Shown piece by piece: positions 1 through 19,254 of a DNA stretch of 64,000 nt. The translations under genes and the position numbers were made by a program. The notes beneath the pieces are model-generated. The model saw only the letters and a program-made list of their open reading frames with translations, was not told the origin of the DNA and made no database searches. The stretch lies in contig CAVNZM010000001.1 in the NCBI GenBank assembly GCA_963693365.1, forward strand, positions 7,936,001-8,000,000, in the 5' to 3' direction. Numbering within the stretch: the stretch's first letter is position 1; every line of letters begins with the position of its first letter. This stretch comes from Amoebidium appalachense (Eukaryota > Ichthyosporea).

Positions 1-1495
<1,495 letters not shown>

Positions 1496-1499
1496 TGAG

Positions 1500-1727
1500 T
1501 AATATGGGGGTTTTACGCTGTTTACTCGAGGCAAAGAGAAACCAGACTCAGGTATGGGGGGGGTTTTGCTCGGAATATCCCCTCAGTGGTATATCATGAT
1601 CACGTACATAGATGTCGGGTGATGACTATATATCAGGGTTTACTTTCTCTACGAGACACCATAAAGACTACATGGAGAAATCAATTAGTTGGGGTTCCCC
1701 GTTTTTTTTTTTTTTTTTTTTTTTTTT
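1500..1727 (-). mobile_element. LINE 3'-end fragment, copy 1 (inverted relative to copy 2)
   Basis: The reverse complement of this segment matches 13490-13700 almost base for base for about 210 bp, from the poly-A/ACGGGGAACCCC junction to the CAGCGTAAA..CCC end. Copy 2 directly follows a LINE ORF at 12178-13335, so this is best read as a severely 5'-truncated LINE carrying only 3' UTR. The T run at 1702-1726 corresponds to the poly-A of the other copy. An independent SINE-like repeat is the alternative. Confidence 0.7.
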
Positions 1728-2649
1728 GAGTAATATTAGATTTCTACGATTTTGATTGGATTTTGCTGGAAAATGGCGCCAAACCGTCAAACTTAATACG
1801 GGCACACGCCGCACGCCTGTCACACGTGCAATCGAACATGCACAGCTTTAGCTACGTTCGACTCACACGGAAAGGTAGCCCTACGTTTCAAAAAAACCGT
1901 TTTTACGAAAGGGGGCCCTACGTAGACGCGGCATTCCGAATGGCATTATTTTTTTAAAAACAGGTTCATTTCTTTAACTAAACACTCATTCTACACTACT
2001 ACGAGGCTGTTGGCGCTTTATAAACTAGCAACTCTCGCAGGGTTTTTAGAACTGGTGCGTTAAGGCATCGCAAACCCTCTGCCGGAAAGAGAGGTTCACC
2101 ATTTTCGCTCTCTCATCAACTTTAATACCTTCTCTTGTTGAAGATTGCCCAAAAAGGAAAAATTTAAAGGAGTGTGGGAAATAATCAAAAAGAGGGTGAC
2201 GAAAAAGATTCGGAGGAAGAGTATAGGACTCCTCTTATCAGCCATGGCTCCGTCGCTACTTTCAAAATCGCATGCCCTGCTACATTGCGTAAGGGCAGGC
2301 TCTGTTCCAGCACACATCCTTCAACTAAGCAAACTGAGGAATGTACCAGCACACACAAGCAGATTTCTTTTCCCCGCTGCACGGCTACATGGGAGCAGGA
2401 GTAGCTGGTCAAGTTTGGAAAACGCGACAGAGAAAAGCCCAGAGCAACAGCCTGAAGGCTTAGGGATAGTTAAAACAGAGTAGGCATCCCCTTACTCCCC
2501 CCCCCCCCCCCCCCCCCCCCCTCATCGGCCGTTTTCCTTCCTTTCCCCTTTTCCCTTACTTTCCCTCCCTTCCCGCCTTCGGGCTACCCCTCTTGAGCTG
2601 CCTCCACCACAAACCTCTTTCTCTCTTTCACTTCCCCTCCCACCACCAC

Positions 2650-2685
<36 letters not shown>

Positions 2686-3420
2686 AGTGATACACACACA
2701 CACACACACTCACACACATGCCTGCACCTCCTTTACACACACACACACACAGACACACACACGCATGCACTCACTCATTCACTCACTCACCCACCCACCC
2801 ACACATACACACACACACTTCTACACACTCACTCTCACTCACACCCCACCGCCGTTACCTAGTCACTAAAATTGCTTTCCTTTGCCCACCCTCCCACCAT
2901 TTCTCCCGCCCTTTCCCCCGCCCCCTCCACACACGCACATCCCTCCCCCACTGCCACTGCTTATTCTTTCTTGATGTTTTTACATTCCCGTGCTCCCTCA
3001 CCCCCTTTCAATCCCCCTCCTCCCGCTCCCACCTCCCCCCCCCCCCCCCCTCCCCCCCCCCCCCCCCTCACACACACACACCCATCAACCCCACCCTCTA
3101 CCCCCATTCAACCCTCCCTCCCCCCCTCCTCTCCCCCCCTATCCTTCCTCCCCTCCCCCCCCCTCCCCGCCACCCTCCCCGCCACCCTCCCCCCCCCCCC
3201 CCCCCTCCCTACGCAAAAAAAAGAAAAGAAAGAGAGAGAGGTGGAGAGGAAGAGAGAGGGGGGAGGGGGTGGGGGGGGAGGGGAGAGGAGGGGGAGAGAG
3301 AGAGAGAGAGAGAGGGAGATGGAGAGGGAGAGAGAGACAGAAGAGAGAAGAGAAAGGTAATCAGCGTCTGGAGCGACGTAGAAAGCATGTTAATTGGCAT
3401 GTTTCCAGAGTTTTAAAAGT

Positions 3421-3668
3421 TTCTATCAATGTTTTTTTCTTGCTTCCTGCTTGCTCCTTGCCTGCTTGCCTGCTTGCCTGCTTGCCTGCTTGCCCCCTTT
3501 CCCCTCCGAAATTCTCTCAGTTCTTTTACCTTCCCCCCCCCTTTCTAGATAACTGTAACCCTGTTCGTTCCTGATCCGGATCCCACCAACCTCCAAACTA
3601 AGGATTATCTGATTTGGTCCTTGTGTGGAAGGTGTGAATGAATTGAAACTTGATCCCCCCTCTCCTGC

Positions 3669-3699
<31 letters not shown>

Positions 3700-4182
3700 C
3701 CTCAGCGAATGGACCACTCTCCGTTGCATATTTTGTGTCCCCCCCCCCCCCCCCTTCGAACGGAAAGCTATGCCCCCGGCTGACATCCGGGGGCATAGCT
3801 TTCCGTTCGAAGACGATAAAGTTCCGCCCTAGTAAGCGTGTTACTACCCTGCGGCGTGGGTCAATCTCATATTTTCCCCTCTGATTGCGAATTCTGCGGC
3901 CTTCGGGACTTAATTCTTTTCAGCTGGTGTAGTATGTTAGCCAGGGAAGTATCGACTTAGGTATCGACGGGGGAGCTTCCTAGAAGCCCCGTCTCCTGAG
4001 TTCCTATCTATATTTTTCTTGCTTCTGCTTACTGCTGCAACTTTAACCCCCGGCCTTTCCCACTGCCCTTGCCTGCATAAGCAACCCTGCTCGTCTCTGA
4101 TCAAGACGGGTGACCTACTCATGTTCAAGTGAAACAGTATCTGAGTTGGGTTTCGTTAACGAGGGGAATAGGTCGAAACTCG
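3421..4182. repeat. Diverged direct repeat pair of about 200 bp
   Basis: Unit 1 is about 3421-3655 and unit 2 about 4003-4182. Both open with TTCTATC..T(T)nCTTGCTT.CTGCTT, continue through G(T/C)AACCCTG(T/C)TCGT..CTGATC, and end in TATCTGA(T/G)TTGG ... GAAACT(T/C). Spacing is about 530 bp, and the perfect hairpin lies between the units. The units are clearly related but far from identical. Confidence 0.6.
3755..3811. repeat. Perfect hairpin, 25-bp arms with 7-nt loop
   Basis: Positions 3755-3779 (starting TTCGAACGG, ending GCCCCCGG) are the exact reverse complement of 3787-3811, with loop CTGACAT at 3780-3786. A C run directly precedes the left arm. No terminal duplication or terminator U-tract is seen. 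It could be a small foldback or a fold-back sequencing artefact. Confidence 0.95.
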
Positions 4183-4190
4183 GGTACTGT

Positions 4191-4430
4191 GGATGACGTG
4201 GGCCCCCCCTGAGGATGGGCTCTGCTTATTATGCATACTCTTTATGTATGGCTTGCATTCTGCATCGTGTTATCCGTTTGTTCTTGTGTACTTCGTACTT
4301 TTTGATGCATTCAAAACCCCCCCCCCCCCCCCTCTTCCTTAAGAGAATGGCACGACTACTGTTGCATGGTTGGTGTGTGTAAAAATGATTATCAGCTATG
4401 AATTAATACTTCGTACTACATACCCCCCCC
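4191..4430 (+). repeat. Dispersed intronic repeat, copy 1 plus adjoining partial copy
   Basis: Positions 4191-4319 contain CCTGAGGATGGGCTCTGC, then TATGCATACTCTTTATGT, then GTTATCCGTTTG and GTGTACTTCGTACT, ending in a C run. The same string of landmarks occurs at 6771-6900, 7553-7705 and, reverse-complemented, 41066-41165. A second partial unit follows (about 4331-4425: GTTGCATGGTTGG ... ATACTTCGTACTACAT then C run). It lies upstream of the first visible exon of the exonuclease gene, in transcript sense. Confidence 0.7.
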
Positions 4431-4556
4431 CCTTTTTTTTTTTTTCCCCTTCTCCTCCTCCCCTGCCGCTCCAGCCACTTCCTTCCCCCCCCCCCCCCCC
4501 CCCCCTTTTTTTTTTCCCCGTCGCTTGACTTAAGTTTTTTTCCAATTTTTTTCCAG

Positions 4557-11461
<6,905 letters not shown>

Positions 11462-11662
11462 ATTAATTATTTATTGTTGTTAATGATGCATATGTCTAGC
11501 TTTTTCCTCCCTGCTCGTCTTTCATACATCACCAGTTCAACCAGGTATATCTGCCCCATTCTTTGTTATTTTTGTGATACTTACATTTTTTATTTTCTCC
11601 TTTCCTTTCTTTCTCTCTTTTTTTTTTTGTTCTTTTTTTTGACGGAAGGAGGGGGAAATTGA

Positions 11663-11706
<44 letters not shown>

Positions 11707-12177
11707 GGTTGGTTGGTTGGTTGGTTGGTTGGTTGGTTGGTTGGTTGATACGAATGCGAAAGAGCGTATGACGCCCAACGCGGGGGGCCCAGGGGAAGGG
11801 GGGGGAGGGGGGGGGGGGGGGGGGGGGAGGAAGGGGTTTAGCCTGTAGTTTAAAACTGGAAAAATCGACGAAGGCTGTGTCTCCTGTGAGAGATCGAGCT
11901 TTAAACTGCTTGAACTTCCCTCCGCTTAGTCCTCAGTTTGTATGTTAGTTTTTGTGCAAGTTGGTATGTTTTCTTGCTTACGTTTCTTTGGGCAGTGAGA
12001 TATCATTATCCCAAGATCTTGGAACAACTTATTCATTTTTGCACAAAATCTTTGTGATAGTTCGGTCATATCCGTATGTATAGCATCGGTGGACAAGGTT
12101 GTATAAGCCTTTTCACATTGCCTAACACAAAGCTTGGGTTGCGTGCGCTTTCTAAGCAGGAAGGCCTTTGACTACAT
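11462..12177. other. Intergenic; G41 run and (GGTT)n
   Basis: After the exonuclease stop come about 200 bp of T-rich DNA, a G run (11664-11704), about ten GGTT tetramers (11702-11748), another G-rich block (11790-11830) and about 350 bp without a recognisable feature, up to the LINE remnant. Confidence 0.6.
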
Positions 12178-13335
12178 GTGATAGCTTCATGTTTGGTCGC
12201 CCAAGTATATGCATATGTAAAACCTGTACCTATAGTTCCAGAATACAAATATCTTGGTGTTCCGGTTGATTCTGTTGGTGTTATGTTTCCCCATATGGTC
12301 GAAAAGAGGGTAGAGTTGGCTCGTAAGCGGTTAGCTTTCTTCTCGGCTAATATTTTTAAAGACACACCCCTCCATCCTTCTATTAGACTTACATTTATTC
12401 GCACTTTTGTCTTCCCGGCATGTGAATATGGTTTACCCCTTCTCGCCGCTTGGATCAAGAAAGAGAGAACTAGAGCGCTTAAACCCTTGGCAAATTTCCT
12501 TGAAGCAGAAGTTGCCTCCTTTCTATCTAACAACTGTTGTAAACCTGGGCCTGTAACGCTCTCGATATATGGTCTGGTCCCAATAGCTGCTAGAGTATCC
12601 TATCTCGCGCTGAAATTCAATAAGCACATAAGCCGCTTAAAGAAGTATTTGCCCTCCCACCCTCTCTTCTCTATCCGACCTGTCCCCTCCTCACCTCTCC
12701 CCTCTTTCCTCCCCTCTCTCTCCCCTTCTCCCCTGGGCACAAATACAAATAAACCCCGCAATAGTGTGTGTGTGACTTTGGACTGCCACTTACTTATTAA
12801 ACATGTACACAATCACAAGATAATCACGCAATATAACAAATGGAAAAAGATACCAAACGACACTAGACCCGATGAAAGCATACACCTTGAAAAACTAAGC
12901 CTTATGTCTCGTTTTATATATACTGACCGCCTCAACCATATTGCCAAATATGGCACTCGCAAGTGTATAACACCTAAATACATATTACCTTCCTGTAGAA
13001 CTGGTCTTTCTCTAGCTGATGGTATTATTGATCAATTACCACGCTTTTACTGTACACGTGCTATACAGTGGAGATCTAATAAGTATAAGGTGGCATCATT
13101 TGCATGCCCAAACAACACACACACACACCAGTTTAACCGGTCATGTATCGCCAAATGTAGTTTGATAGACCACATAATACCGCAACACACACACGTCACA
13201 TTCACAACAGACACCCAGAAAGATAGCCTACCTGTAAATTACAACATCCTTGATTTTATACTAAACACGCGTAACTACGACCTGTTTATTAGATGTATTG
13301 ATTGGCTTGAGAAACACATCACTACAAAATTATAG
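12178..13335 (+). pseudogene. 5'-truncated LINE (non-LTR retrotransposon): C-terminal part of reverse transcriptase ORF
   Basis: The frame, stop at 13335, encodes the region after the RT palm. EYKYLGVPVD followed by an Arg-rich stretch and EYGLPLLA aligns with the same region of the LINE copies at 24.8-26.7 and 33.4-35.0 kb (EYKYLGIPVD ... EYGLPLLA), and the C-termini are also related (ILDFIL..RNYDLFIRC versus ILDHLI..QYDIV.RC). The palm itself with its catalytic DD box is absent, so this copy cannot be autonomous. It is a different subfamily from the other two. Apart from the 5' truncation the frame is open for about 385 codons. Confidence 0.85.
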
Positions 13336-13339
13336 CGCA

Positions 13340-13408
<69 letters not shown>

Positions 13409-13440
13409 CCAGCTGATACCGAGTGTCCCGAGGGGAGCCC

Positions 13441-13492
<52 letters not shown>

Positions 13493-13700
13493 GGGGAACC
13501 CCAACTAATTGATTTCTCCTTGTAGTCTTTATGGTGTCTCGTAGAGAAAGTAAACCCTGATATATAGTCACCACCCGACATCTATGTACGTGATCATGAT
13601 ATACCGCTGAGGGGATATTCCGAGCAAAACCCCCCCCCCCATACCTGAGACTGGTTCTCTTTGCCTCGAGTAAACAGCGTAAACCCCACGTATATATATA
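13336..13700 (+). mobile_element. Probable 3' UTR of the LINE: (CA)n, A-run and unique 3' segment, copy 2
   Basis: Directly after the LINE stop come about 65 bp of CA, the string CCGAGTGTCCCGAGGGGAGCCC, about 47 A, and about 200 bp ending GCGTAAACCCCACGTATATATA. The 200-bp part recurs inverted at 1500-1727 and, more diverged, at 24427-24665. LINE B ends in GTGTAAACCCTATATA and LINE A in GTGTAAACCCCACGTA, so the families seem to share a GTAAACCC-type 3' terminus. Confidence 0.65.
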
Positions 13701-14899
13701 CCTCCCGGTTTGAATAGGAAACTATAGGGGGTCGGCTACGCACTTAACGAATCACGTAGAATCAGCTGGAGGCTACTATGAGATGTTATTAAATGTATGA
13801 GCGGGATTCGAGGCACAGACCTGTAGAGTTATGAACGTTGTTCGTGAATCAATGCATTGCAACATGCATGTACATGTGTGTCCGGATCCCTCGGGAAAAA
13901 AACGTTTGGCATGTGGCCATCGTCTTTCATTGTCAAACCCATCCTATACCCACCATGGCCATGGCCACCATCTCAGTGAGCTTGCCAATAACCGATGGTG
14001 GCACATTCACTTTTCCTCCCCCCCTCCCTCCCCTCCCCCCCCCCCCCCCCCCCCCCCCCCCCGCCCCGCCTTTCCCGCCTCCTCCGGGAGTCCTCCCCCT
14101 TTTGTCCCGGCCCTGTTTTGCGGTGCAAAGCAAGGCCTCCTACGTCGACTCTCTCAGAGTAGGAGGCCTCAAGGTTGGTGCAAAGCCATGGGTTGTTTAA
14201 AATGATGCGATTGGCTGTCGAACCGCGCTCATCCTGGACTCCTATTTACTGTTCTTTATGATGCCTATTCCGATTGGTGACTTGTCATGAGGGCCTTGGT
14301 CGCGTTGCTTGACGCAGAGCACCGTGCACCGGGTTTTGTTTTCAACTTACTTTGATTTTTCGTTCCAAGTTCGGGCTCTAATGTTAGGCTTGCGTCGTAT
14401 GCATACGGTCGTCATTGTTCGTTCGGCTTATTTTGTTTACGCTGTAAAATTTTGTGTTGTTTACTTTGTAGATTCCCCGCTGGTGCTATAATTGTTTACG
14501 TGGCTGTCAACAACACGTGTACACACGTTACCCTTGCTCTAGATCCCCCCCTTTTCAACTTTTGTTCCTTCTGATTTACCAGCAAACAGTGCTTTGAGTT
14601 TCCTCCTATAAACAACCTAATTGTTTTCCTTCATTTCTTTTTTAATCCTGACAACAAAGCAGAGTCAGTAGAACCAACTTTGTGAGCATACTTTCCCCGG
14701 GCCTAAACGCACCTGTTCTAAAACCTCTTCTTTCCTTCTATTTATCATAAAAAATTCTCTCTCCGTAAACATACACCCACAGCACCCACCCACCCACTCA
14801 CCCACTAATGAAGCAAGAAGTCGGCAGGTCCACTCGCCCTTGCGCCCACCCACCCCAACCCCCGGCCTCATCCTCCTGTACCTTCGCCACACTTGAAAC
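13701..14899. other. Intergenic, upstream of the peptide transporter
   Basis: Contains a C run (14036-14062), a hairpin at 14133-14169 and otherwise unremarkable DNA. No frame with a recognisable domain. The transporter promoter should be in the last few hundred bases; no TATA box is obvious. Confidence 0.5.
14133..14169. repeat. Inverted repeat, 11-bp arms
   Basis: AGGCCTCCTAC (14133-14143) and GTAGGAGGCCT (14159-14169) are exact complements around a 15-base loop. Confidence 0.85.
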
Positions 14900-17101
14900 A
14901 TGGACACTTCCAATACGCAGGGACCGGCGTCTCTTCCCGCCGGGTTTTCCCGCGGCGCAGCAACCAAGAGACTCGTAAATAGCACCGACAACCTGGTTGG
15001 CCGACATCCAGAAAACCCCAACAGCGCTACAAGCGGAATTGTTGCCATTCCAGAGGAAAGCCCACCCCTCCGCAGTCACAAATCGTTCATTTTTGACGAG
15101 GAACCGGGAAATGAGGCAGCCCCTCTTGTGCGCCATCGCTCCATACGTTCTAGGACAAGCTCCCACACGAAGCATCTTGAGGAGAATGAGCAGTCGTTTT
15201 CTGTGCGTATGCGCAACCACTGGAACATAAACCCTCTCTACTTTCGGTGCGGTATTCTTCTCGCCGTGCGCATGTTCGAGCGTCTCGCCTACTACACTCT
15301 CAACACCAGCCAGAGAAACGTGCTCACTCGCATGGGTTTCACAAATGCACACGCCGCATCCCTCACCGCCTCCTTCCGCGTTTTGGTCAACCTAACGCCC
15401 ATTTTTGGCGGTTGGTTGGCCGATTCAAGCACGGGCCGGTTCGCTGCGGTTTCAGTTTTCCTTCTGATATATCTCGTCGGGACGGCAATAGCGGCTGTCT
15501 CGGTATATCCTGCGTTCATGGAAAATTCGCACGAGGGGTCCATAGTCCTGTACCTGTCGGCCGTCATGCTCTTCGTCACGGCTGGCTCGGGGGGGTCTAG
15601 CAGCGAAGTTGGCCGCTTTTGGGGGGGACCAATTCGACTTGGATGACCCACAGGCGCTGAAGGGCCAGCAGAAGTTTTTCGCTTACTTTCTGTTTGCAGA
15701 GAATGCCGGTGCGCTTTTTGGCGAGGGGTACCTCATCACTCTGGCGACTAATGGTGAACCCCCTTTGTTTCCAAAGGAATATGGGTTTTTCGCTGCGTAC
15801 AACATTTCGGCCATCGCTGTCCTGCTGGCTGTGATTCTGTTTTTCCTCGGTTCGACGGTTTTCGTCAAGTGCCCTCCGGAAGGGGACGCGCTCCAGGGTC
15901 TGTTTTACTATTTATGGGAAGGTGCCAAAAAAGGCAAGAAGGGGAAGATTGCAGTCGCGGGTTGGTGCGCTGTCGCCGCGTTCATTGTCGCCACCGTGTC
16001 GGTTTCATTCATCACCGATCAGACGTATGCGAAACCGCTGTCATGGGCGTGCATCGTTTTGGCGGTTTTGGCGTGTGGTACTTTGACGCTCGTCCACGTG
16101 ACAAACGACTACCTCGACGGCGTCCCCGAACATCCTCAGTCATTTCTTTCCCTCGAAGAAGCAAAAGCCACCCTCGATACTGTCCCCGTCCTCCTATTGG
16201 CCAATCTGGCGTTCTCCCTCTGCTACAACGCCACGGAGAGCCCTTTCGAATCGCAGGCGTGCCAGATGGACCTGCGCCTCGCGGGGTCCGAACGGCAAAT
16301 CAACGGGGGGTTTTTCCACGTCGCGGACTGTTTGAGCATCATGGTGTTTGTTCCGTTTTTGGAGCTTTGGTTCTTCCCATTGCTCGAACGATGCTGCAAT
16401 CGGCCGATAAAGGGCAAGCAGCGCCTGCTGTCGGGAATTACCGTGATGGTTATGGCCATGGGGGCGGCGGCGGTGATTGAAATTATGCGACGAAAAGCCC
16501 CCATACTTTCGGACGAGCCGGACTCGAATTGCACCCCCCCGGGGGTGAAAAATGAGCGACATTAGCTCGTGGTGGATGCTTTTCCCGTACATGCTCTCGG
16601 GTCTTTCCGAGGTGTTATTCCGTCCATTCATGTATTTCTTCAGTTACGACCAGACCCCACCCCGCGCACGCAGCGTGTCGCAAGCGTTCAATTTACTCGC
16701 CCAAGGGGCGTTATCCAATGGAATCACGTCGTGCCTGATCACCGCCCTCTCTGATTTCTACCCCCGAAAATTTAAACGAGGGAAGGCTTGAAATCTTCGA
16801 GTTGCTCCCAGCGACGTTTGCCGTCCTTTGCGTTCCTACGATTCTCTACGTGTGTTCGCGGTTTATACCCAAGGCCCATGAGGAAGACATATGTACGATT
16901 GGGAGTTTGGACGATTTAAGGCCCGTGAGACATATGAGCGTGGCCCGAATCGCGCCCGCGGCTGTTGTTAGGGGGATAGTTTTACCGCGTACCAACATGC
17001 CGATACCGATCGAGGGGGCGAGGGTGTGCACAGAGTGCGGGCTGGTCGGGAACCCGAACTGTGCGTGCAGGTCGGGAATGCATTGGTATGGCACCGTGTA
17101 G
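14900..17101 (+). CDS. POT/PTR2-family proton-coupled peptide transporter, with three 1-nt frameshifts
   Basis: About 730 codons are spread over three successive frames. A ~115-residue hydrophilic N-terminus with Ser/Arg clusters precedes the first membrane segments. The PTR2 signature region appears as GSGG followed by AAFGGDQFD at the first frame change. Later segments include WWMLFPYMLSGLSEVLF and YDQTPPRARS, which match the TM10-11 WF..PQ..l.g..Ev region and its loop, then NLNEGRLEIFELL before the last helix. The reading frame moves at the G7 run 15589-15595, at the C7G5..A5 stretch 16534-16552 and at the C5 run 16761-16765. Each change is cured by removing one base from a homopolymer, and after the third the frame is back in its original register. 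No stop codon interrupts the corrected frame. Either the gene is intact and the assembly has homopolymer over-calls, or it is a very recent pseudogene. The product would import di/tripeptides (or nitrate-like solutes, for some relatives) across a membrane. The C-terminus has two CxxC-like pairs. Confidence 0.9.
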
Positions 17102-17288
17102 GTGGTGCAATACGTACTTTGTTGTAATAGTGCGTTGTTTGGGATGTTTGTTTGTTTGTTTTCTTATATGTGTGTGTGTGTGTGTGTGTGTGTGGTTAGG
17201 TAGGTGATGTTGGGGTGGGTGGGTGGGTGGGTTGTTGTTGTTTTTTTTTTTTGTTTTTGTATTTTTTGGGTGGTGGTGGTGGTTGGGT

Positions 17289-17337
<49 letters not shown>

Positions 17338-17525
17338 GCCAAGGAGGCTTAGTGCTTTATATGTGGTTACGTCAGAACCTCTCTGGGCATAGGCTAGAGT
17401 TTTTCCTTGCATTGTGTGAATCGACCGATTTTTCTTACTCGTCCGGAGATCATTCTTGGCAAAGCTCCTGGTTTTCTCTTTTCGTAATACCTCTTCTCTT
17501 TTTGGTTACCCCCGGAGGGGAAGGA

Positions 17526-17563
<38 letters not shown>

Positions 17564-17566
17564 CTA

Positions 17567-17644
<78 letters not shown>

Positions 17645-19254
17645 CACACAAAACACGGTAGGTGGACTTCTTTACAGTTTTTTTTTTAAATTTGTTTATT
17701 TGTTTTTTAACATGTTTTCTGCCTATTAGCATTTTGGGGCTGTCTAGCATTAGCTCAGCATTCACCATTAAGATCTCGGAAGGCTTTCCTTTGATTTTCA
17801 CACTCGAAACTTAGTAACAGTCTTCCCCTGTATCCGGGGTGGATTTGGTATTTTGACTTTTGAACACAATTAGATTATAATAATGTTAAGTCCGGCAATT
17901 TAGTTTATTTCGTAGTGGCTTATCCGACGCGTGGACACACACACAACCACACACACACTTTGTTTGTTTGTTTGTGCGCGTGTTCTGCGGATTAGTCTTA
18001 TGCTAATCTGGCATTAGCTTTTATTCACCATAAAGACCTGCAAGGCATTTCCTAGGTTTTCACAACTAGTACTGTATACATTCCAAAATCAAGAGTGCTT
18101 TCGCTTACAGCCTTTGTTTCCCATTTGCCCTGGTCCTCCGACCTCGAACATACTTCGCAGAATTTGAACATGTACAAATAATTAATTTGGTTCCTTCTAA
18201 TTAATGCATTGATTTCATTTCCCTTTGCGATAATAAAAAGTCCATTTTTTTCATGGGCACGCTTATAATCTGACTTTCTTTTTTCCCGTGTATCTTTATT
18301 TTTGCCATGGACGTCTCTTCTATAATATGCATGATACATGCGCATGCAATCGAAATCCCACGACACCCCGTCTGACTTTTCCTCCCCCCCCCCCCCCCCC
18401 CTCCCGCCCGCCCGCCCGCCCGCCCGCCGCCCTCCCTAGGCTCACCCCACCTGGCTTCTCCTCCTTTTAAAATCAGGTGCACATGCACCTGTCACTTGCT
18501 TTTCATTTAAGTATCTAGGTACCTCCCTCTACGCTAGTATTAGGCGGGCTGGTGTGAATCGGTACAGGAACTACGTGATCATGATCATAGTCTGTGAACA
18601 TTTTGTTGTAACATTCACTCAAGTTACCCCCCCCCCCCCCCCCCCCCGCTTTTGATTACATACGGTATGTGCATGAGTGCTGTTTTCCGGCTGCTTCTCT
18701 GACATACCAGAAGCTATGTCGCAGCGCTAGCAAAATACCAAATAAAGGCCTATTATGTAGGAAGTCGGCTCACTCCTTGAAGACCAACCTTAAGTCAAAC
18801 GAAAGCTTTATTTATGCTTTCTGGGCAATACAACACGTGTTCCAGTCGAAAGGGCTTGACTACGTTTGTTGTGATGCATATGAACCATAATACAAGGATT
18901 AAGTACTGTCCTAAATTGACTGAGACAAACAACCATTGAATAGTACGCTATCTAGATGATATAGGATTATTTATGTCTTCGACTAGTAGAAGACTTTTCA
19001 TATTCTTGCTGTTAAAAAAAAGATCAAACACCTATCCCCTCTTAGATAAATAGTTTCCACACGCCTATTATGGAAACCCCCCATATAGCACTGTTCCCAT
19101 TAAAATCCAAATCCATCATTATAACCACCCAATAGCACACACCCATTATAATCAGCATACCCACACCTATTAGTACCCACACCCACCTACAATACACTTT
19201 AAGCAGAGGTTAGCATCCAATCGCATGCACCCATCAAACCCCTCTGCAATTTAA
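17102..19254. other. Intergenic between convergent genes; microsatellites and a diverged repeat pair
   Basis: Holds a G46 run (17289-17334), a G/(CA)n compound (17531-17655), a repeat pair (17745-17802 and 18012-18063), a C run plus CCCG repeat near 18385-18430, a C run at 18629-18647, and about 1.2 kb of AT-rich DNA with no domain-bearing frame. The transporter and FAD genes are convergent, so this is where both transcripts end. Confidence 0.55.
17745..18063 (+). repeat. Direct repeat pair, about 60-130 bp
   Basis: GCATTAGCT..ATTCACCAT(T/A)AAGA.CT..(G)AAGGC.TTTCCT....TTTTCACA occurs at 17745-17802 and 18012-18063. Each copy is preceded by a CA tract, a T/TTTG-rich stretch and TTCTGC..ATTAG, so the duplicated unit probably includes its upstream microsatellite. 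Confidence 0.7.

Larger units (their letters stand above)
1728..4190. other. No firm gene; C/T-, CA- and GA-rich DNA
   Basis: Upstream exons of the exonuclease gene should lie here or to the left, but none can be identified. Contents: a patch at 1876-1925 also seen at 35.53 kb; unremarkable DNA at 1950-2480 with short frames in competing registers; a C run (2500-2520); CA/CT-rich DNA 2640-2850; C-rich 3030-3210; GA-rich 3220-3360; a CTTGCCTG tetramer-like tract 3450-3500; C runs near 3670 and 3740; a perfect hairpin. Confidence 0.5.
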
